Positions 17,105-26,610 of a stretch of 64,000 nucleotides of DNA are shown here, one piece after another. The stretch covers positions 1,827,931 to 1,891,930 of the forward strand of contig NZ_LT860099.1 of assembly GCF_900184995.1 (NCBI RefSeq), in the 5' to 3' direction. This DNA is from Konateibacter massiliensis. GTDB taxonomy: Bacteria > Bacillota > Clostridia > Lachnospirales > Lachnospiraceae. The number at the start of each line of letters is the position of its first letter. Position 1 is the first letter of the stretch. Position numbers and translations under genes: made by a program. The notes under the pieces are model-generated. The model was not told where the DNA came from, made no database searches, and was given only the letters and a program-made list of their open reading frames with translations.

Positions 17105-17839
17105 CTAAATTCCTTCACCAATACTGATTGTAATAAAATATATCTCATAAACACCCATATTTTCAAGTAATTCCGCCACGCTATTTATGGTTGCTCCGGT
17201 CGTATAAATATCATCCACCAGTATTACTCTTTTTAATTCTACATCATTGTTCATAGTTTTAAAAGCTTTTTTCAGATTCTTTATTCTTTGTTTATCATTT
17301 AAGCCCTTTTGGGGGAGTGTTTTTTTCTCACGTTTTATGCAATCAGAGAGCACCGGAACTCCTAACTGCTTCGACAATTCCCGGCACAAATCTTCTGCCT
17401 GGTTAAATCCCCTGCTTCTCATTTTCGACTGATGTATCGGAATAGGAATCAATGCATCCGCATTCCAGCTCTCAATTTTTCTTCTATGCCTCAATACAAT
17501 TTCGTTGGCATACACCCTCGCATATTCCCTTTTGTTGTTGTACTTAAAATTATAGATGGATTTGCGTATCTCATCTCCGTAAACCCAAAGTGCAAGCCCT
17601 CTTGTATAGATATGCTCTCTTTTTGAACAGTCATAGCAGTATTCCTGTTCCTCTGCAAGAAGCTGCTTGCCGCATTTTTTACAGGACGGCTCCTCAATAT
17701 ACTTTATTTTCTTTTTACATTCAGGGCAAACCTCCGCCCTGTCAACCTTTGGTATTCTTCCGCAAATCGGACATGTATGCGGGTATAAAATATTTAGCAC
17801 GCCCTCCGTTATTTGCACTAGCCATTTGATATCGTTCAC
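17105..17839 (-). CDS. comFC: ComF-family phosphoribosyltransferase-like protein
   Basis: A 244-residue protein. The N-terminal part has four CxxC pairs (C23/C26, C38/C41, C53/C56, C68/C71) able to bind zinc. The C-terminal part is a type I phosphoribosyltransferase fold with the PRPP loop VILVDDIYTTGAT near 205-217. ComFC is needed for uptake or processing of single-stranded DNA during transformation in competent bacteria, but it is also widespread in bacteria not known to be competent. Start is GTG at 17837-17839, with AAAGG upstream. Its partners comFA and comGA are not in this window. recD2 is 36 bp upstream. Confidence 0.9.
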   Translation of the reverse strand: MNDIKWLVQITEGVLNILYPHTCPICGRIPKVDRAEVCPECKKKIKYIEEPSCKKCGKQLLAEEQEYCYDCSKREHIYTRGLALWVYGDEIRKSIYNFKYNNKREYARVYANEIVLRHRRKIESWNADALIPIPIHQSKMRSRGFNQAEDLCRELSKQLGVPVLSDCIKREKKTLPQKGLNDKQRIKNLKKAFKTMNNDVELKRVILVDDIYTTGATINSVAELLENMGVYEIYFITISIGEGI

Positions 17840-17875
17840 ATGAAGCCTTTCTCCCCAAATATCTCCACGTCCTTT

Positions 17876-20089
17876 TTATAACTCTAACTCCAGTACTCGG
17901 TCACATAAGCCGGAATACCTTTTTTGTTCACTCTCGTTTCCGATCATAGCTTGGAAGGTGTCTTCACTTCCTACAATGGTAACGCATTTTTTTGCTCTTG
18001 TCACTGCCGTATAGAGAAGATTGCGGTTCATCAACATTCTAGGCCCCGTCAAAAGAGGAATAACAACGGCCGGATATTCGCTTCCCTGAGACTTGTGTAT
18101 TGTGATTGCATATGCCAGCTCAATTTCATCAAGCTGCTTAAAGGAATAAATAACGCTTCTTCCCTCGTCAAACTCTACAACCATCTCTTCCGTAAAATGG
18201 TTAATTTCCTTTATGATTCCCATATCACCATTAAAGATACCCATTCCCTTATTCACTGCAATTTTGTATCGGTTTCTAACTTCCCATTCCATCTGGTAAT
18301 TATTCTTAATCTGCATAATCTTATCGCCTTCGCGAAACAGCCCTTGTCCATATTCTTTTTCCTGCTTGGATGCAGACCTTGGATTCAGGTATTCTTGCAG
18401 TATTTCATTCAGCCTTTCTACTCCGAGATTTCCTTTTCGCATAGGTGTGAGGACCTGAATGTCATAGGAGGTTGCCTCTACGTATGGAGGCAGCTTGCTC
18501 TGAATCAGCGCAAGGAGAACACGAATGATGACATTTGCATCATCCCTTCTTAAGAAAAAGAAATCCTTGCTCTTATTATCCGCTATAACCCGCTCTCCCT
18601 TATTAATCCTATGAGCATTCACAACAATGTCACTTTGTACGGCTTGTCTGAATATTTTATTCAACATAACAACCTGAAACTTTTCAGAGCGAATCATATC
18701 CTTCAAAACACTTCCCGGCCCCACGGAGGGAAGCTGGTCCACATCTCCTACCAGAATAAGTCTTGTCCCGACTGATACCGCTTTCAAAAGGGAATGAATC
18801 AGATAAATATCCACCATCGACATCTCGTCAATAATGACAACATCCGCTTCCAAAGGATTTTCCTCGTTTCGGTCAAAACCTCCCACGCTGTCTCCCTCGG
18901 GTGCCCCTGACACCTCCAGCAGTCTGTGAATGGTCTGTGCCTCATAGCCTGTTGTCTCGGTCATTCTTTTTGCCGCACGCCCTGTTGGCGCCGCCAGATA
19001 GATGTTCAATTCTTCCGCTTCAAAATAGCGGATAATCGCATTGATTGTGGTGGTCTTTCCTGTTCCCGGACCTCCCGTCACAATAAGCAAACCATTTCGA
19101 ACCGCTTCCACAACCGCTTTTTTCTGCAAATCGTCCAGCTCGATATCCGAGGAGAGTTCTATTTTTTTCAACCGTTCATATATATCTTCTTCATCTGCAT
19201 CCGTTTGTATATTTAAATCATGAAGCATCTTAGCAGTATTTAGCTCCATGTAATAATACCGCGCTGCATAGACATGCCGAACGCTTTCTTTTTCCTTCAC
19301 AACGAGCTTTTTTTCAATAACCATATCCATGATATATTTGGCAATATGCTGCTGTTCTATATTCAAAAGCTCTGCTGCTCTGTTTAACAGAACGTTTTCC
19401 GGCAGATACGTGTGCCCCTCTCCGATTGCCTGTAGCAACACATACAAAATGCCGCTTTTAATGCGAAATTCAGAATCAACGTGAATACCCACTTTTCCGG
19501 CTATGTCGTCTGCAATTTTAAATCCAATTCCTGTAATATCATCTGCCAATCTATAGGGATTTTCTTTCACGATAGGATAGATATTCTGACCGTATTGGCT
19601 GTAAATTTTTACCGCCAGCGTCGTAGATATTCCATACTGCTGCAAAAAAATCATCGCTTTTCGCAAATCTCTCTTATCCTCTATCTGCTCAGCGATTTCT
19701 CTTGCTTTTTTTTCACTGATTCCCTTCACTTCCACCAATCGTTCCGGCTCTTCCTCTATAATCCGGAAAGTATCGGCCTTAAATTTTCTCACAATTCTTG
19801 CCGCGAGTGCTACACCGATTCCTTTAATCGCCCCTGAGCCCAAATAACGCTCAATGGCAATCATATCCTGAGGTGCTTTCACCTCATAGTTTTTTATCTG
19901 AAACTGTTTTCCGTAGCTGGGGTGGTCGACATAATCCCCCTCCGCTTCTATCAGCTCTCCTTCACCGATATAGTGAAACATTCCTACACAGGTAATCTCC
20001 TCACCGTCATTCACAAGCTCAAGAACCGTATAACCGTTATCATTATTTCTATATATGATACGTTCCACATAACCTTCAATCGTTTTCAT
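17876..20089 (-). CDS. recD2: RecD2-type SF1B DNA helicase
   Basis: A 737-residue 5'-3' helicase of the RecD2 family, which acts without RecB and RecC in replication-fork and repair processes. An OB-like N-terminal domain (to about 95) is followed by helix-hairpin-helix segments near 95-200, where GSGAIKGIG and VKGISEKKAREIA are seen. The motor has Walker A (GGPGTGKTTT near 340), Walker B (VVIIDEMSMVD), motif III (GDVDQLPSVGPG) and the C-terminal UvrD-like SH3/motif VI block (AYAITIHKSQGSEYPAV; LLYTAVTRAKK). The length is normal. ComF is 36 bp downstream, so the two may share a transcript. Confidence 0.95.
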   Translation of the reverse strand: MKTIEGYVERIIYRNNDNGYTVLELVNDGEEITCVGMFHYIGEGELIEAEGDYVDHPSYGKQFQIKNYEVKAPQDMIAIERYLGSGAIKGIGVALAARIVRKFKADTFRIIEEEPERLVEVKGISEKKAREIAEQIEDKRDLRKAMIFLQQYGISTTLAVKIYSQYGQNIYPIVKENPYRLADDITGIGFKIADDIAGKVGIHVDSEFRIKSGILYVLLQAIGEGHTYLPENVLLNRAAELLNIEQQHIAKYIMDMVIEKKLVVKEKESVRHVYAARYYYMELNTAKMLHDLNIQTDADEEDIYERLKKIELSSDIELDDLQKKAVVEAVRNGLLIVTGGPGTGKTTTINAIIRYFEAEELNIYLAAPTGRAAKRMTETTGYEAQTIHRLLEVSGAPEGDSVGGFDRNEENPLEADVVIIDEMSMVDIYLIHSLLKAVSVGTRLILVGDVDQLPSVGPGSVLKDMIRSEKFQVVMLNKIFRQAVQSDIVVNAHRINKGERVIADNKSKDFFFLRRDDANVIIRVLLALIQSKLPPYVEATSYDIQVLTPMRKGNLGVERLNEILQEYLNPRSASKQEKEYGQGLFREGDKIMQIKNNYQMEWEVRNRYKIAVNKGMGIFNGDMGIIKEINHFTEEMVVEFDEGRSVIYSFKQLDEIELAYAITIHKSQGSEYPAVVIPLLTGPRMLMNRNLLYTAVTRAKKCVTIVGSEDTFQAMIGNESEQKRYSGLCDRVLELEL

Positions 20090-20109
20090 TCTTTTTCCGC
20101 CTATATTTA

Positions 20110-20156
20110 ACGGATATACCTGAAAGCCGATAAGCGGCGTTTCGAAATATATCCGT
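20110..20156 (-). terminator. Stem-loop after the flagellar rod operon
   Basis: ACGGATATA (20110-20118) pairs with TATATCCGT (20148-20156), with a nested GAAA-GCCG / CGGC-GTTTC stem. It lies between flgJ and recD2. The minus strand beyond it is only moderately T-rich (TTAAATATA), so termination is likely but not certain. Confidence 0.55.
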
Positions 20157-20206
20157 CAGTTATTTTTACCAGATGTTTTATTTTCTGCTAATCATTCTAT
20201 TTAATT

Positions 20207-20542
20207 TTATAGGTTATAATTAATCTTCATCTGATCGTAGAGTGTTTGAGCAATTCCAAGCTCTCCTTTTTCTGTAACCATTGATGCGAACTCCTGCGTC
20301 ATCGTATCTTCGAAGTAGTCCAATGTACTGACTCCACTCGAATCATCCTCATCATCAGGAACCATTTTTTTCATCTCTTTGAATACCTGCTCCACAAAGT
20401 ATGTCTCAAACTCCTTGCATACATTCATTAACTCATCATCAGATGCCGTAGCGTAATCTTTGCTTAAGCTATCCTCTACTTTGCTGCTTGAAGCAGTGCT
20501 GTTTAAATACTGTGAACCATAGATTGAAGAAATTCCATCCAT
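20207..20542 (-). CDS. flgJ: Flagellar rod-binding protein, FlgJ N-domain type
   Basis: A 111-residue protein that matches only the rod-binding domain of FlgJ: VCKEFETYFVEQVFKEMKKMV (about 41-61) and FEDTMTQEFASMVTEKGELGIAQ (about 76-98) are the conserved helices. The peptidoglycan hydrolase domain of proteobacterial FlgJ is absent, as is usual in Firmicutes. It is thought to help rod subunits assemble through the wall. AGGAGG precedes the ATG at suitable distance. It is the last gene of mreB-flgF-flgG-flgJ, 19 bp after flgG. Confidence 0.85.
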   Translation of the reverse strand: MDGISSIYGSQYLNSTASSSKVEDSLSKDYATASDDELMNVCKEFETYFVEQVFKEMKKMVPDDEDDSSGVSTLDYFEDTMTQEFASMVTEKGELGIAQTLYDQMKINYNL

Positions 20543-20560
20543 TTTATCTTCCTCCTAGTG

Positions 20561-21373
20561 CTATCTCAGGTTGTTCGCCTGCTGCATCATAGTATCTGCT
20601 GACTGAATTGCCTTTGAGTTCATTTCATATGCTCTCTGCGCAACAATCAAGTTAACCATCTCATCTGCAATCTCTACATTAGAAGCTTCCAAATATCCTT
20701 GAACTACCTTGCTCTTCGTAACATTTGCATTGGTTGCCTCATTGATTGCTGCTCCTGAAGCATCGCTCACCTGATATAAGCTGTCACCCTGTTTTAACAG
20801 ACCTGCCGGATTACTAAACTGATATAAACCAACCTTAACATTCAAATTGGTTGTTGTTCCATCGGCATTTTTATAAAATAATTGTCCCGATGTATCTACG
20901 GTTATATTCGCTGCATTGTAGGTAGCCGGTACTGAAATCACATTTCCTGCACTGTTAAGAACAGGATAACCTTCACTTGTTGCAAGAATAATACCGTTTG
21001 CTCCCAAGCCAAACTGGAAGGAACCATTACGGGTATAATATGTATTTCCATCTTCACCTCTCACCGCAAAGAAACCGTCTCCGCTAACAGCCAAATCGGA
21101 ATTTGTTCCTGTCTCGGTCAAAGCTCCCTGTGTATAATGGGATGTAATGGATGAATTTCTGACACCCAAACCAACCTGTGCACCAATCGGCTTATTCTCC
21201 CCGTTTGCAGATGTTGTCTTTGTTTGGATTGTCTGATAAAGCAACGACTTAAACTCTGCTGACTCCGATTTGTAACCTGTTGTATTAACATTTGCTAAAT
21301 TATTTGCAATTGTATCAACTGCTGTCTGCTGTGCAGTCATACCACTGGCTGCTGTCCATAATGTTCTTAACAT
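20561..21373 (-). CDS. flgG: Flagellar basal-body distal rod protein FlgG-like
   Basis: A 270-residue rod/hook-family protein exported by the flagellar type III system without a cleaved signal. The N-terminal flg_bb_rod helix is seen in MLRTLWTAASGMTAQQ and NNLANVNTTGYK (26-37); the central domain has DLAVSGDGFFAV; and the C-terminal block has VQGYLEASNVEIADEMVNL and AQRAYEMNSK. Its neighbour at 21413 is a paralogue, matching the FlhO-FlhP pair downstream of mbl in Bacillus. It lies 39 bp after that gene. Confidence 0.9.
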   Translation of the reverse strand: MLRTLWTAASGMTAQQTAVDTIANNLANVNTTGYKSESAEFKSLLYQTIQTKTTSANGENKPIGAQVGLGVRNSSITSHYTQGALTETGTNSDLAVSGDGFFAVRGEDGNTYYTRNGSFQFGLGANGIILATSEGYPVLNSAGNVISVPATYNAANITVDTSGQLFYKNADGTTTNLNVKVGLYQFSNPAGLLKQGDSLYQVSDASGAAINEATNANVTKSKVVQGYLEASNVEIADEMVNLIVAQRAYEMNSKAIQSADTMMQQANNLR

Positions 21374-21412
21374 TCTCTATACACCTCTCTATTTCTCATA
21401 TGTACAACCTAT

Positions 21413-22186
21413 TTATAGTTTTCCGACTGTATTAACCGCCTTGTCCAAGGTCCCGTCAATTGTTGTAATTACCTTCTGATTTGTCTCATATGCCCTTGTA
21501 ATCTGTATCATATTTACCATCTCTGACACAACATTCACATTAGACGCCTCAATAAAACCTTGACGTACCCTTGCCGTGGAAGCCTGTGCGGTTCCGCCTT
21601 CCACGAGATTATACATATTTTCTCCATACTTTTCCAAGTAATCATAATTTGTAAAGTCTGTCACTGCCAGTTTATTCACGACAGCTCCGTCCTGATAAAT
21701 ATTACCAAGGGTATCGATGGTTGTTGTTTCATTCAAATTAAGTCGAATCGGATTATTTCCGTTTCCTAATACGAAATCGCCATCCTTCGTCACAAGATAC
21801 CCTTGTGTATTCACAGTAAAAGAACCGTCACGAGTATATTTTGTAGATGTCTCTCCCGATTTATTTGTAAACGAAATACTAAAAAATCCATTTCCTTCCA
21901 ATGCAATATCATAAGTATTGCCTGTCTCCTTAAAAGATCCCTGGTCATAGTTTGTATAGGTCTCCCCAATCTGAGCCCCCATACTCATCGTACCAATTCT
22001 TTTATTTACATAATAACTGGAAGCATCCTTTATCTTCACACCATATACATCTGCAAAAGATTGTGCTGTTGCCCCTTCCGCCTTGTAACCATAAGTAGAT
22101 GCATTCGCCATATTATTCGTGATGACATCCATTCGGTTTTGTTCATTAAGCATGCCTGTATAGGCCGTATATAACCCCTTTACCAT
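21413..22186 (-). CDS. flgF: Flagellar basal-body rod protein FlgF-like (FlhO type)
   Basis: A 257-residue rod-family protein. The N-terminus MVKGLYTAYTGMLNEQ with NNMANASTYGYK is the flg_bb_rod signature, DIALEGNGFFSI the central domain, and VRQGFIEASNVNVVSEMVNM with TRAYETNQK the conserved C-terminal helix that polymerises with the N-terminal one. It is shorter than FlgE and lacks the hook insertion, so it should be a rod component (FlgF, called FlhO in Bacillus). It follows mreB by 14 bp and is surely co-transcribed with it, tying rod assembly to a wall-elongation gene. Confidence 0.87.
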   Translation of the reverse strand: MVKGLYTAYTGMLNEQNRMDVITNNMANASTYGYKAEGATAQSFADVYGVKIKDASSYYVNKRIGTMSMGAQIGETYTNYDQGSFKETGNTYDIALEGNGFFSISFTNKSGETSTKYTRDGSFTVNTQGYLVTKDGDFVLGNGNNPIRLNLNETTTIDTLGNIYQDGAVVNKLAVTDFTNYDYLEKYGENMYNLVEGGTAQASTARVRQGFIEASNVNVVSEMVNMIQITRAYETNQKVITTIDGTLDKAVNTVGKL

Positions 22187-22200
22187 GTTGTGCCTCCTTC

Positions 22201-23193
22201 TTATTCGTCTCTCTTTCCGCTTAAGAATTCTACGAATTTTCCTGTTCCAATCGCCACTGCTGTCATCGGGTCCTCTGCCGTAATTGTATTAATTCCTGTT
22301 TTTTCTTCAATCAGCTCTTCCAGACCTCTCAAAAGGCTTCCGCCTCCTGTCAGTACAATTCCTCTATCTGCAACGTCAGCCGCCAATTCAGGTGGTGTCT
22401 TTTCCAATACACTGTGAACTGCTTCCACAATCTGTGCTGTGGTCTCTCTTAACGCTTCCTCTGTTTCCTCAGAAGTAACATTTACCGTCTTAGGAAGACC
22501 AGTTACGAGATTACGTCCTCTTACATCCATAGAATCCACTTCGGCCCTGCGATATGCAGAACCAATTTTAATTTTAATATCCTCAGCTGTTCTCTCACCA
22601 ATTAACAAATTATGTTTCTTGCGCATATAGCGGACAATCGCTTCGTCAAAATCATCTCCTGCAATTTTAATGGAGGTGCTTACTACTGTTCCTCCAAGAG
22701 AAATAACCGCAATATCAGATGTTCCGCCACCGATATCAACAATCATGTTACCGCATGGTCTTGAAATATCAATACCTGCTCCGATTGCTGCTGCGATTGG
22801 CTCTTCAATAATAGAAACCTCTCTTGCTCCTGCCTGATAGGTTGCATCTTCCACTGCCTTTTTCTCAACCTCTGTCACTCCGCTTGGGACGCAGACACTG
22901 ATTCTTGGCTTACGGAAGGTTTTCTTTCCCAATGCCTTCTGAATAAAATACTTCAGCATTTTTTCCGTAACGGTATAATCCGAAATCACACCCTGTCTCA
23001 GCGGTCTTACCGCAACGATGTTTCCCGGTGTTCTACCAAGCATAAGGCGAGCTTCCTCACCAATTGCTTTAATCTTATTTGTATCTCTGTCAAATGCCAC
23101 TACTGACGGCTCTTTTAACACAACACCTTTTCCCTTTATATAGACAAGAATACTTGCTGTTCCTAAATCAATTCCAATATCCGTATTTAACAT
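22201..23193 (-). CDS. mreB: MreB/Mbl rod-shape actin homologue
   Basis: A 330-residue bacterial actin that directs lateral wall synthesis. The phosphate-1 loop DIGIDLGTAS (5-14), phosphate-2 loop DIGGGTSDIAV near 160, and adenosine motif LTGGGSLLRGL near 285 are intact, and the length is normal. No mreC or mreD follows; instead flgF and flgG do, exactly as for mbl in Bacillus subtilis, so Mbl is the closest functional label. A 555-bp upstream region holds candidate control elements. Confidence 0.93.
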   Translation of the reverse strand: MLNTDIGIDLGTASILVYIKGKGVVLKEPSVVAFDRDTNKIKAIGEEARLMLGRTPGNIVAVRPLRQGVISDYTVTEKMLKYFIQKALGKKTFRKPRISVCVPSGVTEVEKKAVEDATYQAGAREVSIIEEPIAAAIGAGIDISRPCGNMIVDIGGGTSDIAVISLGGTVVSTSIKIAGDDFDEAIVRYMRKKHNLLIGERTAEDIKIKIGSAYRRAEVDSMDVRGRNLVTGLPKTVNVTSEETEEALRETTAQIVEAVHSVLEKTPPELAADVADRGIVLTGGGSLLRGLEELIEEKTGINTITAEDPMTAVAIGTGKFVEFLSGKRDE

Positions 23194-23348
23194 AATGATC
23201 CCCTTTCGAATAGGCTGCTTCTTTCACAATAATAAAATTACTTTTGTCTGTAAAATATAATATAGACTGCTTTATCATTTACCCCCGATATCAATATGGG
23301 TTCTCTTCGTTTTCATCAATATCCATAGTATTTCACATACTTATTTAC

Positions 23349-23377
23349 ATTATAAACAATAATTAAAATTTTTTAAA
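23349..23377 (-). promoter_or_regulatory. Candidate mreB promoter
   Basis: On the minus strand TTTAAA (23372-23377) and TATAAT (23349-23354) are 17 bases apart, giving a leader of about 150 bases before mreB. The -35 is weak and no flagellar sigma-D match is present. Confidence 0.4.
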
Positions 23378-23390
23378 GTCTTTTCTTATA

Positions 23391-23495
23391 TTTTTCACTA
23401 TTTTTCTATTCTAGCCTATGTTTGTGAAGATTCTTTGTTCAAAATTATGCCAAATACTCCTTCCTGCAGAATCTTTACCGTTTTTCACTATTTTT
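23391..23495. repeat. 15-bp direct repeat, 90 bp apart
   Basis: TTTTTCACTATTTTT occurs at 23391-23405 and again at 23481-23495. Between them AAGATTCT (23427) and AGAATCTT (23468) form an inverted repeat. The spacing and location upstream of mreB suggest possible operators. Confidence 0.5.
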
Positions 23496-23542
23496 TAAAC
23501 ATTTCGTCAAAAAATGAACACATTTAACCTGTATACTAATCT

Positions 23543-23571
23543 CATATTAGCAAAGAGCTAATATGATTTTT
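23543..23571 (+). terminator. Plus-strand terminator-like hairpin
   Basis: CATATTAGC (23543-23551), loop AAAGA, GCTAATATG (23557-23565), then ATTTTT. No plus-strand gene precedes it. Confidence 0.45.
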
Positions 23572-23580
23572 CATAACTCA

Positions 23581-23681
23581 TGCACAGCAGTTGCCGGTAA
23601 AATACTGCTGTGCACTCCCTCAAATATGTTACTCTTCGGAGTGTTATAAGGTGTCAGCGTCATAATGCTGGCACTTTTTTT
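23581..23681 (+). ncRNA. Structured plus-strand element ending in an intrinsic terminator (possible small RNA)
   Basis: TGCACAGCAGT (23581-23591) pairs perfectly with ACTGCTGTGCA (23604-23614). A small ACTC-TTCG-GAGT hairpin follows, and then GTGTCAGC (23651-23658) pairs with GCTGGCAC (23667-23674), followed by seven Ts. This reads as a compact RNA with a terminator, but I see no good promoter. It may instead be a member of the dispersed palindromic family found at 26805 and 48304. Confidence 0.35.
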
Positions 23682-23718
23682 ATATCAATAGGAAAGTTCT
23701 CCGAACTTCCTATGATAT
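23681..23718. repeat. Palindrome of the GATATC/GGAAA type
   Basis: ATAGGAAAGTTC (23688-23699) and GAACTTCCTAT (23703-23713), flanked by TATATC and GATATA, form a near-perfect hairpin. It is 31 bp downstream of the uvrA stop and may act as its 3' end on the minus strand. Confidence 0.6.
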
Positions 23719-23748
23719 ATATCGGTTGTTTTTTTTATTACTGTATAG

Positions 23749-26583
23749 TTAGGCTAAATATTTTTTTATATACTTTCCTGTATATGATTTTTTATTTACC
23801 GCAACTTCCTCCGGAGTACCGATTGCTACAACCGTTCCGCCGGCATCTCCGCCTTCAGGTCCGATGTCAATGATATGGTCGGCTGTCTTTATCACATCCA
23901 GATTATGTTCAATCACCACCACAGAATTGCCTCCCTCAGAAAGTCTTCTTAAAATCTCAATCAACTTATGCACATCCGCAAAGTGCAGACCGGTTGTCGG
24001 CTCATCCAGAATATAAATCGTCTTTCCCGTCCCTCTTTTGCTTAGCTCTGTGGCAAGTTTGATTCGCTGTGCCTCTCCGCCGGATAAAGTGGTGGATGGC
24101 TGTCCCAGACGAATATAGGAAAGTCCTACATCATTTAGTGTCTCAATTTTTCTGTGAATGGAAGGAATGTTTTCAAAAAATCCCAACGCCTCTTCCACTG
24201 TCATATCGAGAACATCATAAATGCTTTTTCCTTTATATTTGACCTCAAGTGTTTCCCGGTTATAACGTTTTCCCTGACACACTTCACAAGGAACATATAC
24301 GTCAGGTAAAAAGTGCATTTCAATTTTAATGATTCCGTCACCGCTGCACGCCTCACAACGTCCGCCCTTTACATTAAAGCTGAAGCGTCCCTTCTGATAC
24401 CCTCTTGCCTTGGCATCGGGGGTTGTGGCAAACAAATCTCTTATCTGATCAAAAACACCGGTGTAAGTCGCAGGATTGGAACGAGGCGTTCTTCCGATCG
24501 GTGACTGGTCAATATCAATTACCTTATCAAGCTGCTCAATTCCTTCTATCTTCTTGTGCTTACCTGCAATAGTTCTTGCCCTGTTTAGTTTTTTCGCTAA
24601 CTCCTTATATACAATCTCATTGACAAGTGAGCTTTTTCCGGAACCTGATACACCTGTGACACATGTCATTATACCAAGTGGAATATCCACATCAATATTT
24701 TTCAGATTGTTTTCCTGGGCTCCTCTGACTTTCAGGTAGCCGGTTGGCTTTCTTCTCTCTTGCGGAACCGGAATTTTAATCCTTCCGCTTAGATATGCTC
24801 CGGTAACAGAGTTTTTATTTTTCATAATTTCAGCCGCAGTTCCCTGTGCTACCAGCTGTCCGCCGTGCTCACCTGCTCCGGGCCCAATGTCAATGACATG
24901 ATCTGCGGCAAGCATCGTATCCTCATCATGCTCCACAACAAGCAAGCTGTTTCCCAGTTCCTTTAAATGAAGCAAAGTTTTCAGCAGCTTGTCATTGTCT
25001 CTCTGGTGAAGCCCGATACTTGGCTCGTCCAAAATATAGGCTACGCCTACCAGGCCGGAACCAATCTGGGTTGCCAGACGGATTCGCTGTGCCTCTCCTC
25101 CTGACAGGGAGCCCGTTGCACGCGCAAGTGTCAGATATTCAAGTCCTACATCAATCAGGAATTTAATTCTCGCCTTGATTTCTTTTAATATCTGCTCTCC
25201 TATCATCTCCTGCGTCTTCGTCAACTCCATATTGGCAATGAAGTCCTGAAGTTTTTTGATAGACATCGCCGTCACTTCATGAATATTCTTATCACCGACA
25301 GTCACTGCAAGCGATCCCTTTTTCAAACGCTGCCCGCCGCACTCCTTACAAGGTGTAATTCGCATATAAGTTTCATACTCCTGCTTTGTGCTCTCCGAAG
25401 CAGTCTCGCGGTATCTTCTCTCCACATTTCTAACGAGTCCCTCGAACGCCACATCATAAACGCCTTCGCCTCGCTGTCCCTTGTAATGCACCTTGACCTC
25501 TCTGCCGTTCGTTCCGTTGATGAGCATGTCCTGAATATTCTCCGGCAAATCCTCAAACGGTGTATGCAGGTCAAACTTATATTCCTTTGCCAGTGCGTCT
25601 AAAATAGCTCTTGTGTAGCTTGATTTGTCCGTACTGGACTGCCAGCCTAAAACAACAATTGCACCGTCAGCAATACTTACACTTTTATCCGGTATCATCA
25701 AATCTACATCAAATTCCATCTTATATCCAAGTCCATAGCAAACCGGGCATGCACCGAAAGGATTATTAAAGGAAAAGCTTCTCGGCTCTATCTCATCAAT
25801 ACTAATCCCGCAATCGGGGCAGGAAAAACTTTGGCTGAAATTGATTGGCTCGCTGTCTGTTACATCAACAGTCATCAAGCCTTCTGCCAGCTCGAGCACC
25901 GTCTCAATGGAGTCGGTGAGTCGCTTTTCAATGCCTTCCTTTACCACAAGTCTATCCACGATAATCTCAATATTGTGTTTTTTATTTTTATCCAGCTTGA
26001 TTTCCTCGGTGAGTTCATACAGATTTCCGTCCACACGCACTCGGACATAGCCGCTCTTCTTCGCCTGCTCAAACAGTTTGGTATGCTCACCTTTTCTGCC
26101 TCGCACCACCGGGGCAAGAAGCTGTATCTTACTTCTCTCCGGCAAAAGCATAATCTGATCGACCATCTGGTCTACTGTCTGCTTCTTTATTTCCTTCCCG
26201 CACTCCGGGCAATGCGGAATACCGATTCTCGCATAGAGAAGTCGGAAATAGTCATAGATTTCCGTTACCGTACCGACTGTGGAACGCGGATTGCGGTTGG
26301 TAGATTTCTGATCAATCGAAATAGCCGGGCTTAAGCCTTCAATGCTTTCCACATTCGGCTTTTCCATCTGGCCTAAAAATTGTCTTGCGTAGGAGGACAG
26401 TGATTCCATATATCTTCTCTGCCCTTCCGCATATATCGTATCAAAAGCAAGAGAGGATTTTCCCGAGCCGCTCAATCCGGTTAATACAACCAGCTCGTTG
26501 CGCGGGATGTCGATATCCAGATTCTTTAAATTATGCTCGTTCGCTCCTCTTATTTTTATATATTGTCTGTTGTTCTTTGCCAT
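23749..26583 (-). CDS. uvrA: Excinuclease ABC subunit A
   Basis: A 944-residue, full-length UvrA, the damage-recognition ATPase of nucleotide excision repair, which loads UvrB on DNA. The first Walker A is GLSGSGKSS (36-44), followed by the UvrB-binding region and a zinc module with CPDCG and [22 protein letters not shown] and [12 protein letters not shown] complete ATPase I. The second Walker A is GVSGSGKSS, with zinc finger CEACSGDG / [23 protein letters not shown] and [12 protein letters not shown]. The gene has its own SOS promoter (26743-26781). It is separated from uvrB by about 3.7 kb containing a GDPD-like gene and a two-component system. Confidence 0.98.
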   Translation of the reverse strand: MAKNNRQYIKIRGANEHNLKNLDIDIPRNELVVLTGLSGSGKSSLAFDTIYAEGQRRYMESLSSYARQFLGQMEKPNVESIEGLSPAISIDQKSTNRNPRSTVGTVTEIYDYFRLLYARIGIPHCPECGKEIKKQTVDQMVDQIMLLPERSKIQLLAPVVRGRKGEHTKLFEQAKKSGYVRVRVDGNLYELTEEIKLDKNKKHNIEIIVDRLVVKEGIEKRLTDSIETVLELAEGLMTVDVTDSEPINFSQSFSCPDCGISIDEIEPRSFSFNNPFGACPVCYGLGYKMEFDVDLMIPDKSVSIADGAIVVLGWQSSTDKSSYTRAILDALAKEYKFDLHTPFEDLPENIQDMLINGTNGREVKVHYKGQRGEGVYDVAFEGLVRNVERRYRETASESTKQEYETYMRITPCKECGGQRLKKGSLAVTVGDKNIHEVTAMSIKKLQDFIANMELTKTQEMIGEQILKEIKARIKFLIDVGLEYLTLARATGSLSGGEAQRIRLATQIGSGLVGVAYILDEPSIGLHQRDNDKLLKTLLHLKELGNSLLVVEHDEDTMLAADHVIDIGPGAGEHGGQLVAQGTAAEIMKNKNSVTGAYLSGRIKIPVPQERRKPTGYLKVRGAQENNLKNIDVDIPLGIMTCVTGVSGSGKSSLVNEIVYKELAKKLNRARTIAGKHKKIEGIEQLDKVIDIDQSPIGRTPRSNPATYTGVFDQIRDLFATTPDAKARGYQKGRFSFNVKGGRCEACSGDGIIKIEMHFLPDVYVPCEVCQGKRYNRETLEVKYKGKSIYDVLDMTVEEALGFFENIPSIHRKIETLNDVGLSYIRLGQPSTTLSGGEAQRIKLATELSKRGTGKTIYILDEPTTGLHFADVHKLIEILRRLSEGGNSVVVIEHNLDVIKTADHIIDIGPEGGDAGGTVVAIGTPEEVAVNKKSYTGKYIKKYLA

Positions 26584-26610
26584 CTTACACCTCTTTATTT
26601 AACTTTTATA

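Larger units (their letters stand above)
23194..23748. other. 555-bp gene-free region between mreB and uvrA
   Basis: No convincing coding sequence. It holds a candidate mreB promoter (23349-23377), a 15-bp direct repeat spaced by 90 bp (23391, 23481), an inverted repeat (23427-23434 with 23468-23475), two plus-strand terminator-like hairpins (23543-23571 and 23651-23681), a strong stem-loop (23581-23614) and a palindrome (23681-23718). Confidence 0.8.

Noticed and set aside
17924-18553. 209-codon plus-strand frame opposite recD2
   Set aside because: Antisense to conserved helicase motifs; composition is that of a complementary-strand shadow, with no ribosome site or domain.
20110-20133. Flagellar sigma-D-like box (TTAA-N15-GCCGATAA) on the plus strand
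   Set aside because: It is part of the stem-loop after flgJ, points away from the flagellar genes and has no plus-strand gene downstream.
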